Position numbers and translations under genes: made by a program
Virus record (IMG/VR): IMGVR_UViG_3300022220_000022
Coordinates: 1 to 23,629 of that record
Length of the DNA: 23,629 bases
DNA from: a virus
Reading direction: 5' to 3' (one strand)
Notes under the pieces: generated by a model
Database searches by the model: none
Seen by the model: the letters and a program-made list of their open reading frames with translations, nothing else
What the model was told of the DNA's origin: nothing
Shown: positions 1 to 8,323 of the stretch, in pieces
Layout of the letters: every line of letters starts with the position of its first letter
Numbering within the stretch: position 1 is the first letter of the stretch

Positions 1-364
1 CAGACGCAGCTTGCCATCTTACAGTTTCGTTACCACCAAGAAGCCAGTTAATAATACCACCTTCTACTTCAGTGTAACCTACAATGACGTTTATCTCAGG
101 GTAGAATACAGCAACTAACTTAGGTAATACTATGATGGAAAACACAGCAGACAAAGCTATGAGCCTACGTGTCCAAGCAAAGTGTTTGTCAGTCTTACCA
201 GCATCACGGGCTATGTTAACCTGTTCAGCATTAAAGTTAGCTCGTTCCATGAGCATCTTGTTATTCTCTTGTTTAGCCTTAATGCTTTGACCCCATATGG
301 ACATGACCCCACCGAGAACGGTAGAGCCTAGCATTGTGATTAGTTCTAATGGTAATCCAAACAT
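1..364 (-). CDS. Holin-like membrane protein (3' end outside window)
   Basis: I translated this by hand from the ATG at 364; the frame stays open to the window edge (121 codons seen). The protein begins MFGLPLELITMLGSTVLGGV and has a hydrophobic segment at about residues 8-25. A charged, Lys/Gln/Asn-rich stretch follows (residues about 28-65), then a basic RR and a second hydrophobic segment (about 70-95, LIALSAVFSIIVLPKLVAVF). A third weakly hydrophobic stretch (GGIINWLLGG) follows. The pattern fits the three-TM holins found beside lysozymes in aquatic phages and gene transfer agents, which let endolysin or its activity through the inner membrane. The ATG follows directly on the lysozyme stop codon with no gap, so the two form a lysis pair at the end of the late operon. 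The holin call rests on topology and neighbourhood; another small membrane protein is possible. Confidence 0.6.
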   Translation of the reverse strand, partial: MFGLPLELITMLGSTVLGGVMSIWGQSIKAKQENNKMLMERANFNAEQVNIARDAGKTDKHFAWTRRLIALSAVFSIIVLPKLVAVFYPEINVIVGYTEVEGGIINWLLGGNETVRWQAAS

Positions 365-1054
365 TTATTTAATTCCTTCGTTCCTTAAAGCATTAGCTAC
401 AGCATCCATTCTAGGTATGATACCAGCTCTACCTCGTTGCTTGGCGGTTAGGTACTCTTTATTATCTAAAAACTCAGTTGCTGCTGCTTTAAATTTACCT
501 TGGTTAATAAGTTTTATTGTTGCAGGACTTCCTGACATTCCACCCCTAAACCAACTCTGTGCTATCTCGACCCTTAGTTCTTCAGATAGGTCTCCAAAGT
601 TAGGTATTGCAGACTGTATAGCTGGTAGTCTGTCACCTATATCTTTTTCTAGTAAATCTAATGCTTCTTCTTTGTTAATCTTCTGATTAGGCTTAACATC
701 TTTACCGTAGTGTCCATACCCATACGTAAGAAACTTCTCATCTTTAACAGCCTTGTATGCTGTGGGACTAAATTTCTCTAAAGATATTAATCTTTCGGTG
801 AGCTTATCCATGAAGGTGTCAACAGCTTGAGGTTTAGTTTCTTCAACTACTGTCTCAGCTTCCATTGCACTTTGTCTAGCTCTAGTATCTAAAGTTTCAC
901 CAATGACATCGACAACCTCGTCACCTTCCCAGAAGTTTTTCTTTTGGACTACCTCATCTCTTTCCCAGAAATCAACCATTCTAGTTACTACCTCTTTTAA
1001 TCCTAAGAGTAGGATCGTTACCAACCCTATAGTAAGAACCAGTCGGTATCTCAT
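365..1054 (-). CDS. GH24 lysozyme (endolysin) with N-terminal membrane anchor
   Basis: This muralytic enzyme for host lysis belongs to the T4/P22-type glycoside hydrolase 24 family. From the ATG at 1054 it is 229 aa. An ATG at 1069 would add 5 aa, but GAGG at 1064-1067 lies 9 nt before the 1054 ATG and supports that one. Counting from 1069, residues 9-25 (RLVLTIGLVTILLLGL) form a hydrophobic N-terminal helix after basic residues, i.e. a signal anchor or SAR-type segment. A linker with two FWE-x-DEVV repeats and an acidic stretch follows. The catalytic domain starts near residue 90: the Glu in SLEKFSPTAY is the likely acid, followed by KDEKFLTYGYGH with the Asp and Thr of the Glu-Asp-Thr triad. 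The Asp is one position nearer the Thr than in T4 lysozyme. The C-terminus has the family-like RGRAGIIPRMDA motif. The gene overlaps the end of the preceding virion gene by 74 nt and abuts the holin-like gene. Confidence 0.88.
   Translation of the reverse strand: MRYRLVLTIGLVTILLLGLKEVVTRMVDFWERDEVVQKKNFWEGDEVVDVIGETLDTRARQSAMEAETVVEETKPQAVDTFMDKLTERLISLEKFSPTAYKAVKDEKFLTYGYGHYGKDVKPNQKINKEEALDLLEKDIGDRLPAIQSAIPNFGDLSEELRVEIAQSWFRGGMSGSPATIKLINQGKFKAAATEFLDNKEYLTAKQRGRAGIIPRMDAVANALRNEGIK
915..970 (-). repeat. 36-bp-period imperfect tandem repeat in lysozyme linker
   Basis: Two 20-nt segments, at 915-934 and 951-970, match with a few substitutions at a period of 36 bp. They encode FWEGDEVV and FWERDEVV, 12 residues apart, in the linker between the membrane anchor and the lysozyme domain. 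The period is a multiple of three, so the frame is kept; this looks like an in-frame duplication. Confidence 0.7.
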
Positions 1055-3245
1055 TGTACTGTGCCTCATCTTTAACTGTGTACGGCTCGGCTTCAGAACC
1101 TAGTATAGGTAATTTTTCTTGTTGTATCTCTGGTAATTCTGGAGCATTTACTTCCATGTTAGCAGCTCTTTGAGCAATTACATCTGTAGCTCTATCTAAG
1201 TCACCTTGTCTTACAGACCCTCCTATTGTGTTGACAACTGCTGAGTCATTAGATGTAGTTGGTATTTCTATGAATGGGTCTATCCTTGTACCTACTGGTT
1301 GCTCTCCTCTCCTAGCTAATGCCATAGCTTCTCTTTCAGCAACGTAAGCTTCAGGTTCTATTTGTGCTGCAAGCCTTGACAAGTATACAGATGATGAACG
1401 CATGTCTAACAGTTGTTTGAAGTCAGCTTCTTTAGGTAGAAGACCTAAGAATTTATTACGAGCTGCAACAATGTCACCACCAGCAGGTTTTGCTAACATC
1501 ATACCCTTGCCAGTTACCCCTGCTACGTCAGCTGAGGTAATAGACTCAAATTTATCAGCATATGCTTTACTTACATCACCACCGTAGTACTTGTCTACAA
1601 CAGTACGTAAGCCTAGTATATCAGGGTCTGTAGTATTAGCATCTATATTGTACACACGTTTAGTTTCATCAAAGACAAAACCCATAGTACTAGCATCTGA
1701 TCTAATACGTTGGTCATACTGTGTTTTCTGTGCACCAAAAGATCTATACATCATGGCTTCAAGAGCCTCACCCTTTACAGGGTCAACGGATTTTAGTGAC
1801 TTAATTATTTGTGGTAAATCAGATCTTACTTCTTCTCTGACACCCTTAAAGGAAACAGGTTCTTCTAGTATATTTATCTGTTCAAAACTTAAAGCTAATC
1901 CTGCAATATTCTGGAAGAAACCATTCCTGAAACTTTCATCTCCTTCTAGAATTGCTTTAGAATTAAAACCTTTACTTGCTATACCATATGCTTTAGTACC
2001 TACCCACCCCTGAGCATTTGTCATACTGTTCCACTTAGCTTGTTCGTCAGGGTTGAGTAAAGATACTGCACTTACTTTGGCCTTCTCTATATCAGCAGCA
2101 CCACCTGGTTTCTCCAGCTCAATTAGGTTTGCATAGGTTGACATAAGACCATTGGTTGTTACAATGTCTGGACTAGGTACATCTTCTGCTTTAATAGGTG
2201 TCTCAGCTAAAGCTAAAAATCTAGAGTCGAGTATATCTACCTGTTCTGGTCTAAGTATATAATTATTTGCAATAATACCTTGTGCAAGAATTTGATCAGT
2301 CATAGTATCACTTTTACTAAGCATACTAACTGCTAGTTTAACCTTATCTCTTGACTGTAGTTCATCTTTTTTTAGAATAGCAATGTCACCGTTAATTGTA
2401 GAAATTCCCAGTTGCTTAAAGGTTTCTTCAATGTTATTCATCTCTTTGTCAAACTGTGCTCTATCTGATGTATCAATAGAGGAAGGTATCTTAGCTTCTA
2501 ATTCTGATTTAAGTGTTAAGAAATTAAGGTATCTTGTTTGTAACATTTCACCTGTAACTCTAACACCTGCTTGGTCTAGAGCTTTAAATGCATTAAGTGT
2601 GTCATCATTAAAGGTTTTTTGCATCTGTTTATATACAGGTTGAGCATTTTGCCATTCAACTGCATCTGTTATTTGTGTATTATCAAATGCAATTTTTGTT
2701 ACTTCACGAGAGTTTATTTGAGCAGCTAACTCTTCTGTTGTAGGTTGTTCAATACCCTGTTGTATTAGACTAAGCCTTGCAAAGTTTACTTCCCCTTGTC
2801 CTTCTGGGGTTAGACTCAAGTTATTAACTAAAATCTCTGCCTCAGTTTGTCCAAACATCTCACTAGGTTGACCTGTAATAGTTTCTTTTAATGCACTGTA
2901 TTCTGCATCATTAACATCGATACCTTTACCACCAAACCTTAAATCAAGCATATTTATTTTTCTTTTGTAATCATTTTCATTAAGATTACCTTGCTCAAAC
3001 TGCTGCTGAAAAAAGTCTAACTCATCAGAGTACTTAGCTTTTTGTTCTCTTTCGAACATGTCTTTACGTTCAGTGTACGAGGGGGCTGAAGCAGCAGCTT
3101 CTCTTTTTGCCCTAATCCTAGACCTAGACAATTCTTCAGTACCTGCAGCTAGAAAGTTAAAAACACTAGCTGTAGTATTGGCTTCTTGTACAGGTTGCTC
3201 AGGTCTAACCTGTGATGTTAGTTGTGGTGAAAATATACCAGCCAT
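981..3245 (-). CDS. Internal virion protein, 754 aa (predicted)
   Basis: The product is large, soluble-looking and charged, with long predicted helical stretches rich in Glu, Lys, Gln and Ala. Its N-terminus (MAGIFSPQL) is followed by an Arg/Glu-rich coiled-coil-like stretch around residues 38-95. I see no catalytic motif, signal peptide or membrane helix. It sits between the 1440-aa internal protein and the lysozyme, in the position of the internal core/ejection proteins of T7-like podoviruses (gp14-gp15-gp16), and its length is close to T7 gp15. I therefore call it an internal virion/ejection protein; this rests on order and size, not on recognised sequence motifs. The start at 3245 lies 3 nt after the preceding stop. 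Its 3' end is read in two frames because the lysozyme gene starts inside it. Confidence 0.6.
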   Translation of the reverse strand: MAGIFSPQLTSQVRPEQPVQEANTTASVFNFLAAGTEELSRSRIRAKREAAASAPSYTERKDMFEREQKAKYSDELDFFQQQFEQGNLNENDYKRKINMLDLRFGGKGIDVNDAEYSALKETITGQPSEMFGQTEAEILVNNLSLTPEGQGEVNFARLSLIQQGIEQPTTEELAAQINSREVTKIAFDNTQITDAVEWQNAQPVYKQMQKTFNDDTLNAFKALDQAGVRVTGEMLQTRYLNFLTLKSELEAKIPSSIDTSDRAQFDKEMNNIEETFKQLGISTINGDIAILKKDELQSRDKVKLAVSMLSKSDTMTDQILAQGIIANNYILRPEQVDILDSRFLALAETPIKAEDVPSPDIVTTNGLMSTYANLIELEKPGGAADIEKAKVSAVSLLNPDEQAKWNSMTNAQGWVGTKAYGIASKGFNSKAILEGDESFRNGFFQNIAGLALSFEQINILEEPVSFKGVREEVRSDLPQIIKSLKSVDPVKGEALEAMMYRSFGAQKTQYDQRIRSDASTMGFVFDETKRVYNIDANTTDPDILGLRTVVDKYYGGDVSKAYADKFESITSADVAGVTGKGMMLAKPAGGDIVAARNKFLGLLPKEADFKQLLDMRSSSVYLSRLAAQIEPEAYVAEREAMALARRGEQPVGTRIDPFIEIPTTSNDSAVVNTIGGSVRQGDLDRATDVIAQRAANMEVNAPELPEIQQEKLPILGSEAEPYTVKDEAQYNEIPTGSYYRVGNDPTLRIKRGSN
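1064..1067 (-). promoter_or_regulatory. Ribosome binding site choosing the lysozyme start
   Basis: On the minus strand GAGG precedes the ATG at 1054 by 9 nt. The alternative upstream ATG at 1069 has no comparable purine-rich site. This site lies inside the coding region of the preceding gene. Confidence 0.5.
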
Positions 3246-3248
3246 GTT

Positions 3249-6200
3249 TTAGTTTCCTTGTAAAGTTTGGGCTGCCCATCGTGCTGCAGTCCCTTTATCA
3301 TTTTCGTATAGTGTTCTTAGAAGAAAAGAGTAATCGTCAACTGTAGGTGTAAGTAACCTAAGAAGATCTGTCTTCCTGTTATAAGTTAGTGGTGCTTTAG
3401 AAACAAGAGTTCTAGCATCTCTTAGGATAGCAGATGCACGTTCAGGGTCTTTACCGTAAATGCTCCAAGCTAGTTTAGACTTGGACAAGACTTCCTTTTT
3501 AAGAGCCTTATTGTTTTTACCTAAGTCAAATACTCTTCCCATCTGGTTGTAGTACTCAGTTACTTGCAGTGGTGTAAAACCTAGTATAGATATAAGAGCA
3601 TCTGACAAACCAACTTCGACAGGAACCCTTAAACCTTTACGGTTTCTGTATGTGTCATCTGCTATAATACCAGCAGCTTTAGCAACTGAGTTTATACCTG
3701 AGAAGTTTCTTAATATTCTTAGTGAGTCTTCTGTAAGTGTAGATGTCTGACCGTTGACTAGGTTATTGACAAGGTTAAACAATGCTTCACCACCAGTATA
3801 TACGATATTACCTGATGGACCACCTATAGCTGAAAGAACATTCTCTTCTGTAAACTTATCAATGATGTCATAAAATGCTGGGATAGGGGCCATACGTTCT
3901 GACAGAGCTACATCAAAAGGAGTGAAGTGATTAAGGAAACCATCCATAACACCATACTTCATAGTTATAAACAACGCCTTGTCTGTGTCATCATTAGGGT
4001 CAAGGTCAAAGGTTTCTGCTACTTTTTCTGCAAGGAACCCACCGCCTAAACCTGTAAAACCAAAGAACGGCATTGTAATAAAACCTAGTTTAGCTCTTTC
4101 TGCTTTAGTTAGATCACGACCAACAAATACTTGTTCTGTTGTACGGAAGAAATATGACAACCACTGTGTAGGTACTTTACCCACACCACTCTGTAAAGCT
4201 GAACGAGATGTGTTACTCATGTTCTGTGTGAGAGTTTCAGTTCTTGTCACTATATAGTTTATAGCTTCTTCTGACAAAAAGGATACGTCAGGATTAGCCT
4301 TTTTAAACTCTAGTGCTGCTCCTACAAAACCATTAGACTTAGCTGTTGATTCACCAAAGTTAAATGGTTTTAGACCTACGTTGAAGATAGCTTTGCCTAC
4401 CTTAGATGCTTTGAAACCAGCTCTGCCAAATGTATTTCTTGAGGACTTACCTGTCAGAGCACCCGTACTTGCTGCTAGTTCGATACTGTCGCCCATAACT
4501 TCATTTGGTAATACTTGACGGAATAACTCTGCAAGATCTACAGTGTCTTCTTCACTTAGTTTAATAGCCTTAGATAACTTTTTTAATCCCAAACTTTCTG
4601 TGGCTATGTCATCTGTTCCATTCATAACTACACGTAAGATACTAGAACCTGTTAGTGCTCTTGATGCCACATCATATCCTAGTATAGCTGCAGCATTTAA
4701 AATCTGAGATGACTGTAAGTAAGCTTGTGACAAGTTAAATGAGAATGCAGAAAAGAAACCTGTCTTTAGTAGTAGTGCTTCAGAGCCTTCTAGATTAACC
4801 TTCAAACCCCAAGCATCATAAACTTGTTCAGTTACTTCATCAGCAATAACTTTCATTTGATCCTGTAAGTTACTTGTCATACCTAATCTATTTTTAACAA
4901 TATTCTGTAATTCACGCATACGACCAGCTTCAGGACTTGAGCCAACTACTTTAGCTGTCAGGAATAGTTTTTTAAAGTTAGAACCTTGACCTACCTCAAC
5001 GCCAATATTAACACCTTCTTTTTTCATCAAACGAACCTGTTCAATCCACCCTTGCATAGCACGATGTGTGTAAACAGAACTAGCATACTGGTGGGCAGCT
5101 GATCCATACTGATCTACAATAGAAGACAATGGGCTTGGGTTGTAGGCTGAAGACCCACCGTATTCTGTAAGTGGTGTGTCACTACGAGCCATCTGGTTGT
5201 GGACGTATTCTTCTACAGATTCACCATTAAAGACTTTATCAAAAGGATCTTCAATAGTATCATCTCTTAGTTTACTGCCTACTTTACCTTCTGTAATATC
5301 TATTTTGTTATCTGTTAACCACTTGTCCATATCAGCTTTAGTATTTATACTAGGACTCCAGCTGTTGTTTGCTTGGATAACTTCAGTAATGCTTTCGTCT
5401 GTAATCTTGTCAGTCTTGTAAGCAGCCTGGATAGCTTGTAATTCTTTTGTTGCTAACTGTGCTGTTTGGTCACTGAATGCTGTAAGTATAGTCTTGACAC
5501 CCTTACCCCCTGTTAAGAACAAGAAGTATTTAGCCAAAGGATTAGTACGTCTACCATAAGCTGAGTAACCCAAGACATCACTAGGTTCTATAACTCTTAC
5601 TGTAGAGGGTAATATAACATAATCCTGACCACTCCAAGGAGAGTTAAGTTCCCATACTACAGTGTCTTCAGGTATATCGTCTACCTCTTTAGCATACAGT
5701 TTGACACCATTCATATTGTCAAGAACCTTAGCATCATCAGGTAACTTACTAAGTGTAGTTCTTTTAGCAGGTAAGAAGATACCCTCAGCTACTTGCACTG
5801 AGTTCTTGAAACCTTTAGATATATAAGACTTTAGTATTTCTTGAGAAGTAAAAAAGTATGCAGCATCTGACAAATCTTGAGAAGCTTTAAAGGCATCCAA
5901 CACTTCTTGAGAAGGTTGTTCGTTTGTTTTACCTACCCAGTGAGCTTTAAAGTTTGTTTCACTCCACTCCTTACGTAGTACACTCTCAGGTCCATCTCTT
6001 AGTGTTGCTAGTATACCATTCAACATATTTGTGTCATCATAGTTTAACTTAGCTATTATCTCTTTCTTCTTATTTCCTGTCTTGCTAAGATACTTATCAG
6101 CAGTAGCTGAACGAAGAGCAAGTGTATTTAGTTCTGAAACATCCCTTGTAGCTGCAGAAGCAACATACTTATTGTCATACAGTTTGCCAATTGTTTTAGT

Positions 6201-7571
6201 CCAAGCATTTTGAACTAGCTTTGTATCCAAACGTCCCTTTAAACCAGATGACAAATCTGCTGCTTCAGATACTTTAACCACATATCCGAGAGATAAGTTG
6301 TCAGGATCTAAAGGTATTACTTCACCGTCAGTTTTCTCTGCAATTTTTCTAGCACCACTAGGAGCTTCACCACTCTTTAAGGGTTTGAATGCTGTCCCAT
6401 CTGTACCTTTACCTATAAGAAAATCAATAGATGACGTTTGAGTATCTATAGGATTAAACCTAGTGTCATATAAATTATACTTAAAGGTTCTTGTAAACTT
6501 TTCTACAGCAGCTACCTTTAAAGCTTCTTGGTCTACAATACGAGCAGCTGTAGGTACAGCACCTGTAGCCTCACCCTTTATAACAGTTGTAACAATATCA
6601 TTTGTGTCTTGAATTTTTTGTGCCCAGCCAGCAGATGGTCTTACACCACCACCATTAGGATCTACAACACTAGACTGTAGGTTAGCTGTGTTAAGAGGAT
6701 CAATATCTTTAGAGTGTAAGTTGTCAGCTACTTTGTTAGCTTCTTCTACACCACCTAAATTACCAGCACGAGTTGCTGCTGTTGTAGATTTAAAAGATGC
6801 TGCTTTAGAAATACTTCTAGCTATACCAGCAGTCTTACCTACTACACCTACAAGACCTAATAGATCTAGTGTACCGAATACTTTATCCCAAGCTGCGTCT
6901 GGGTTGTAACCTTTACCGTATACTTCTCTAACCATCTGAGCATAAGCAAATGCATTTTCCTTACCCAAACCTTCTTTACGTATATCATCTACGTAGTCTT
7001 TAGCAAACCTACGCATCTCTTTAGGGTCAGCTGTGTCAAACATAGTAGAGAGCAAACGATCTCCCTCACGAGCTGTACGATTGGTAAGGTTCTCATACCA
7101 ACCAAAAGCTGTAGCCCTTAGTATTTCTCTGTCAATTAGATCAATACCATAACCAATGTAACTCTTACCCTCTTGCTCAACAGCAGCTTGTTCCATCTCT
7201 TCTGTAAGTATCTGTAAGTTTTTATAGTAACGAGTTTCAGCAGCTGTGTATCCTTCACTACGACTAAGTACATCGTCTTCTATATACAAGTCATCCTTAC
7301 TGTAGATACCAAACAGTTTATTTTCACCATCTGAAATAACCTCTGCAAGTTCTATAGTATCTTCTTTGTTATCAATAGCCCTTGTCACTTTTCTTTTAAA
7401 TGACATAGATGCTTGACTGTTTATTCGTTCTGATGCTTCTTCAGGTGTTTCATTACCTTTAAGTATGGCCTCATTATCTACATTAGGTGGACGTACAAAC
7501 TCTGGTCCATAGACATCTTGAGAGTCTATAAAGCCACCAGTCTTGTTTTCAGAAGTATCAATAAATTCCAC
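3249..7571 (-). CDS. Giant internal virion protein, 1440 aa (T7 gp16-like role)
   Basis: This is the largest gene in the window. The start codon is GTG (7571-7569), 20 nt after the previous gene. The protein is mostly charged and helical, with hydrophobic stretches at about residues 231-250 (VFGTLDLLGLVGVVGKTAGI), 935-970 (FFSAFSFNLSQAYLQSSQIL...) and 1160-1185 (LGFITMPFFGFTGLGGGFLAEKV). The C-terminal third has features I associate with the large internal core proteins of marine T7-like phages: WLSYFFRTTEQVF, then LGFITMPFFGF and an ISILGFTPLQVTEYYN segment. In T7, gp16 is 1318 aa, is ejected first, crosses the inner membrane and helps pull DNA in. T7 gp16 carries an N-terminal lytic transglycosylase domain, and I see no clear counterpart here. 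Being a virion protein is likely; the detailed role is inferred. Confidence 0.65.
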   Translation of the reverse strand: MEFIDTSENKTGGFIDSQDVYGPEFVRPPNVDNEAILKGNETPEEASERINSQASMSFKRKVTRAIDNKEDTIELAEVISDGENKLFGIYSKDDLYIEDDVLSRSEGYTAAETRYYKNLQILTEEMEQAAVEQEGKSYIGYGIDLIDREILRATAFGWYENLTNRTAREGDRLLSTMFDTADPKEMRRFAKDYVDDIRKEGLGKENAFAYAQMVREVYGKGYNPDAAWDKVFGTLDLLGLVGVVGKTAGIARSISKAASFKSTTAATRAGNLGGVEEANKVADNLHSKDIDPLNTANLQSSVVDPNGGGVRPSAGWAQKIQDTNDIVTTVIKGEATGAVPTAARIVDQEALKVAAVEKFTRTFKYNLYDTRFNPIDTQTSSIDFLIGKGTDGTAFKPLKSGEAPSGARKIAEKTDGEVIPLDPDNLSLGYVVKVSEAADLSSGLKGRLDTKLVQNAWTKTIGKLYDNKYVASAATRDVSELNTLALRSATADKYLSKTGNKKKEIIAKLNYDDTNMLNGILATLRDGPESVLRKEWSETNFKAHWVGKTNEQPSQEVLDAFKASQDLSDAAYFFTSQEILKSYISKGFKNSVQVAEGIFLPAKRTTLSKLPDDAKVLDNMNGVKLYAKEVDDIPEDTVVWELNSPWSGQDYVILPSTVRVIEPSDVLGYSAYGRRTNPLAKYFLFLTGGKGVKTILTAFSDQTAQLATKELQAIQAAYKTDKITDESITEVIQANNSWSPSINTKADMDKWLTDNKIDITEGKVGSKLRDDTIEDPFDKVFNGESVEEYVHNQMARSDTPLTEYGGSSAYNPSPLSSIVDQYGSAAHQYASSVYTHRAMQGWIEQVRLMKKEGVNIGVEVGQGSNFKKLFLTAKVVGSSPEAGRMRELQNIVKNRLGMTSNLQDQMKVIADEVTEQVYDAWGLKVNLEGSEALLLKTGFFSAFSFNLSQAYLQSSQILNAAAILGYDVASRALTGSSILRVVMNGTDDIATESLGLKKLSKAIKLSEEDTVDLAELFRQVLPNEVMGDSIELAASTGALTGKSSRNTFGRAGFKASKVGKAIFNVGLKPFNFGESTAKSNGFVGAALEFKKANPDVSFLSEEAINYIVTRTETLTQNMSNTSRSALQSGVGKVPTQWLSYFFRTTEQVFVGRDLTKAERAKLGFITMPFFGFTGLGGGFLAEKVAETFDLDPNDDTDKALFITMKYGVMDGFLNHFTPFDVALSERMAPIPAFYDIIDKFTEENVLSAIGGPSGNIVYTGGEALFNLVNNLVNGQTSTLTEDSLRILRNFSGINSVAKAAGIIADDTYRNRKGLRVPVEVGLSDALISILGFTPLQVTEYYNQMGRVFDLGKNNKALKKEVLSKSKLAWSIYGKDPERASAILRDARTLVSKAPLTYNRKTDLLRLLTPTVDDYSFLLRTLYENDKGTAARWAAQTLQGN

Positions 7572-7591
7572 GTTTATTATCCAATCGTTTA

Positions 7592-8002
7592 CTATGTAAG
7601 ACCAAGCTGTTCAAAACCGTCAACACCTGAGAATACTTTCATACCCAAACCAGCTAATGCTTGTCCTTGTTGTGCCTTACTCTGCTGCATACTAATCCCT
7701 TGGGATAACCCTGACATCTGCCCTGCAAACCCAATGTTACTACCTAGCTGTGATGACAAAGAAGCCTGTCCACCAGCTAAACCTGAGCCACCTGTGACAC
7801 CTAAAGCACCAGCTTGTACTTGTGCTTGTGCTCTACGCATCTGTGCCTCACGTACAGCCTGGCGTTGACTACGACGAGACTGTAGCTGTTGTTGTTGCCT
7901 TTGTAACCCTGCTGATCTTTTCTGTGCTCTATTTGACTGTACAGTACCTGCTACTGCAGCTGTTGCACCTATTACTGCGGCGATTGTTGCTTTTGCTACC
8001 AT
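7592..8002 (-). CDS. Small internal virion protein (T7 gp14-like), 136 aa
   Basis: The N-terminus (MVAKATIAAVIGATAAVAGTV) is hydrophobic and Ala/Val-rich, consistent with a membrane-inserting helix. Residues about 22-65 are very rich in Gln, Arg and Ala (QRQQQQLQSRRSQRQAVREA) and should form an amphipathic helix or coiled coil. The rest is Gly/Ser/Gln-rich. This architecture, and the position just before two large internal proteins, match T7 gp14-type internal proteins that form the outer-membrane part of the ejection conduit. A good ribosome binding site, AAGGAG (8009-8014), is embedded in the last codons of the preceding gene, and only 3 nt separate the two genes. The assignment rests on composition and order. 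Confidence 0.6.
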   Translation of the reverse strand: MVAKATIAAVIGATAAVAGTVQSNRAQKRSAGLQRQQQQLQSRRSQRQAVREAQMRRAQAQVQAGALGVTGGSGLAGGQASLSSQLGSNIGFAGQMSGLSQGISMQQSKAQQGQALAGLGMKVFSGVDGFEQLGLT

Positions 8003-8005
8003 TAT

Positions 8006-8323
8006 CTACTCCTTAAATTGATAAACAAAGTAACCTTTGTCTTCCCCTACATATTTAAAATCTAACATAAGCAAAAGTTTGTTTACTTTGTGGGTTGGTT
8101 CTACAGCTGCAAAGATTGCTTTGTAGCCCATTGTTTTTACAAATAACCACCAGTCAGATAACATAGTCTTCATTTCTATTAAGACTTCTTTCGTCATCTT
8201 ATCTATAGTGGGTAAGTGTAGTATGATAAAATCTTCGTTGTACTCAAGCTGTATACTAAAACATGAACCTTTAATTCCATCTAATTTCTTAGAAACGGGT
8301 ATTGACTGCATTAAGTATTCCAA
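8006..8323 (-). CDS. Small phage protein, possibly GNAT-fold (T7 gp13-like position), 105 aa
   Basis: This gene lies between the tail nozzle and the gp14-like protein, where T7 has gene 13. The C-terminal half (GYKAIFAAVEPTHKVNKLLLMLDFKYVGEDKGYFVYQF) has the look of the end of a GNAT acetyltransferase fold: beta strand, helix with Asn before Leu-rich residues, then a xDFKYVG strand in the place of LGF. I see no acetyl-CoA pyrophosphate-binding motif (R/Q-x-x-G-x-G/A), so an active enzyme is doubtful. The start overlaps the nozzle gene's 3' end by 35 nt; a second ATG four codons in (8311) would shorten the overlap to 23 nt. It may be a virion assembly factor. Confidence 0.45.
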   Translation of the reverse strand: MEYLMQSIPVSKKLDGIKGSCFSIQLEYNEDFIILHLPTIDKMTKEVLIEMKTMLSDWWLFVKTMGYKAIFAAVEPTHKVNKLLLMLDFKYVGEDKGYFVYQFKE

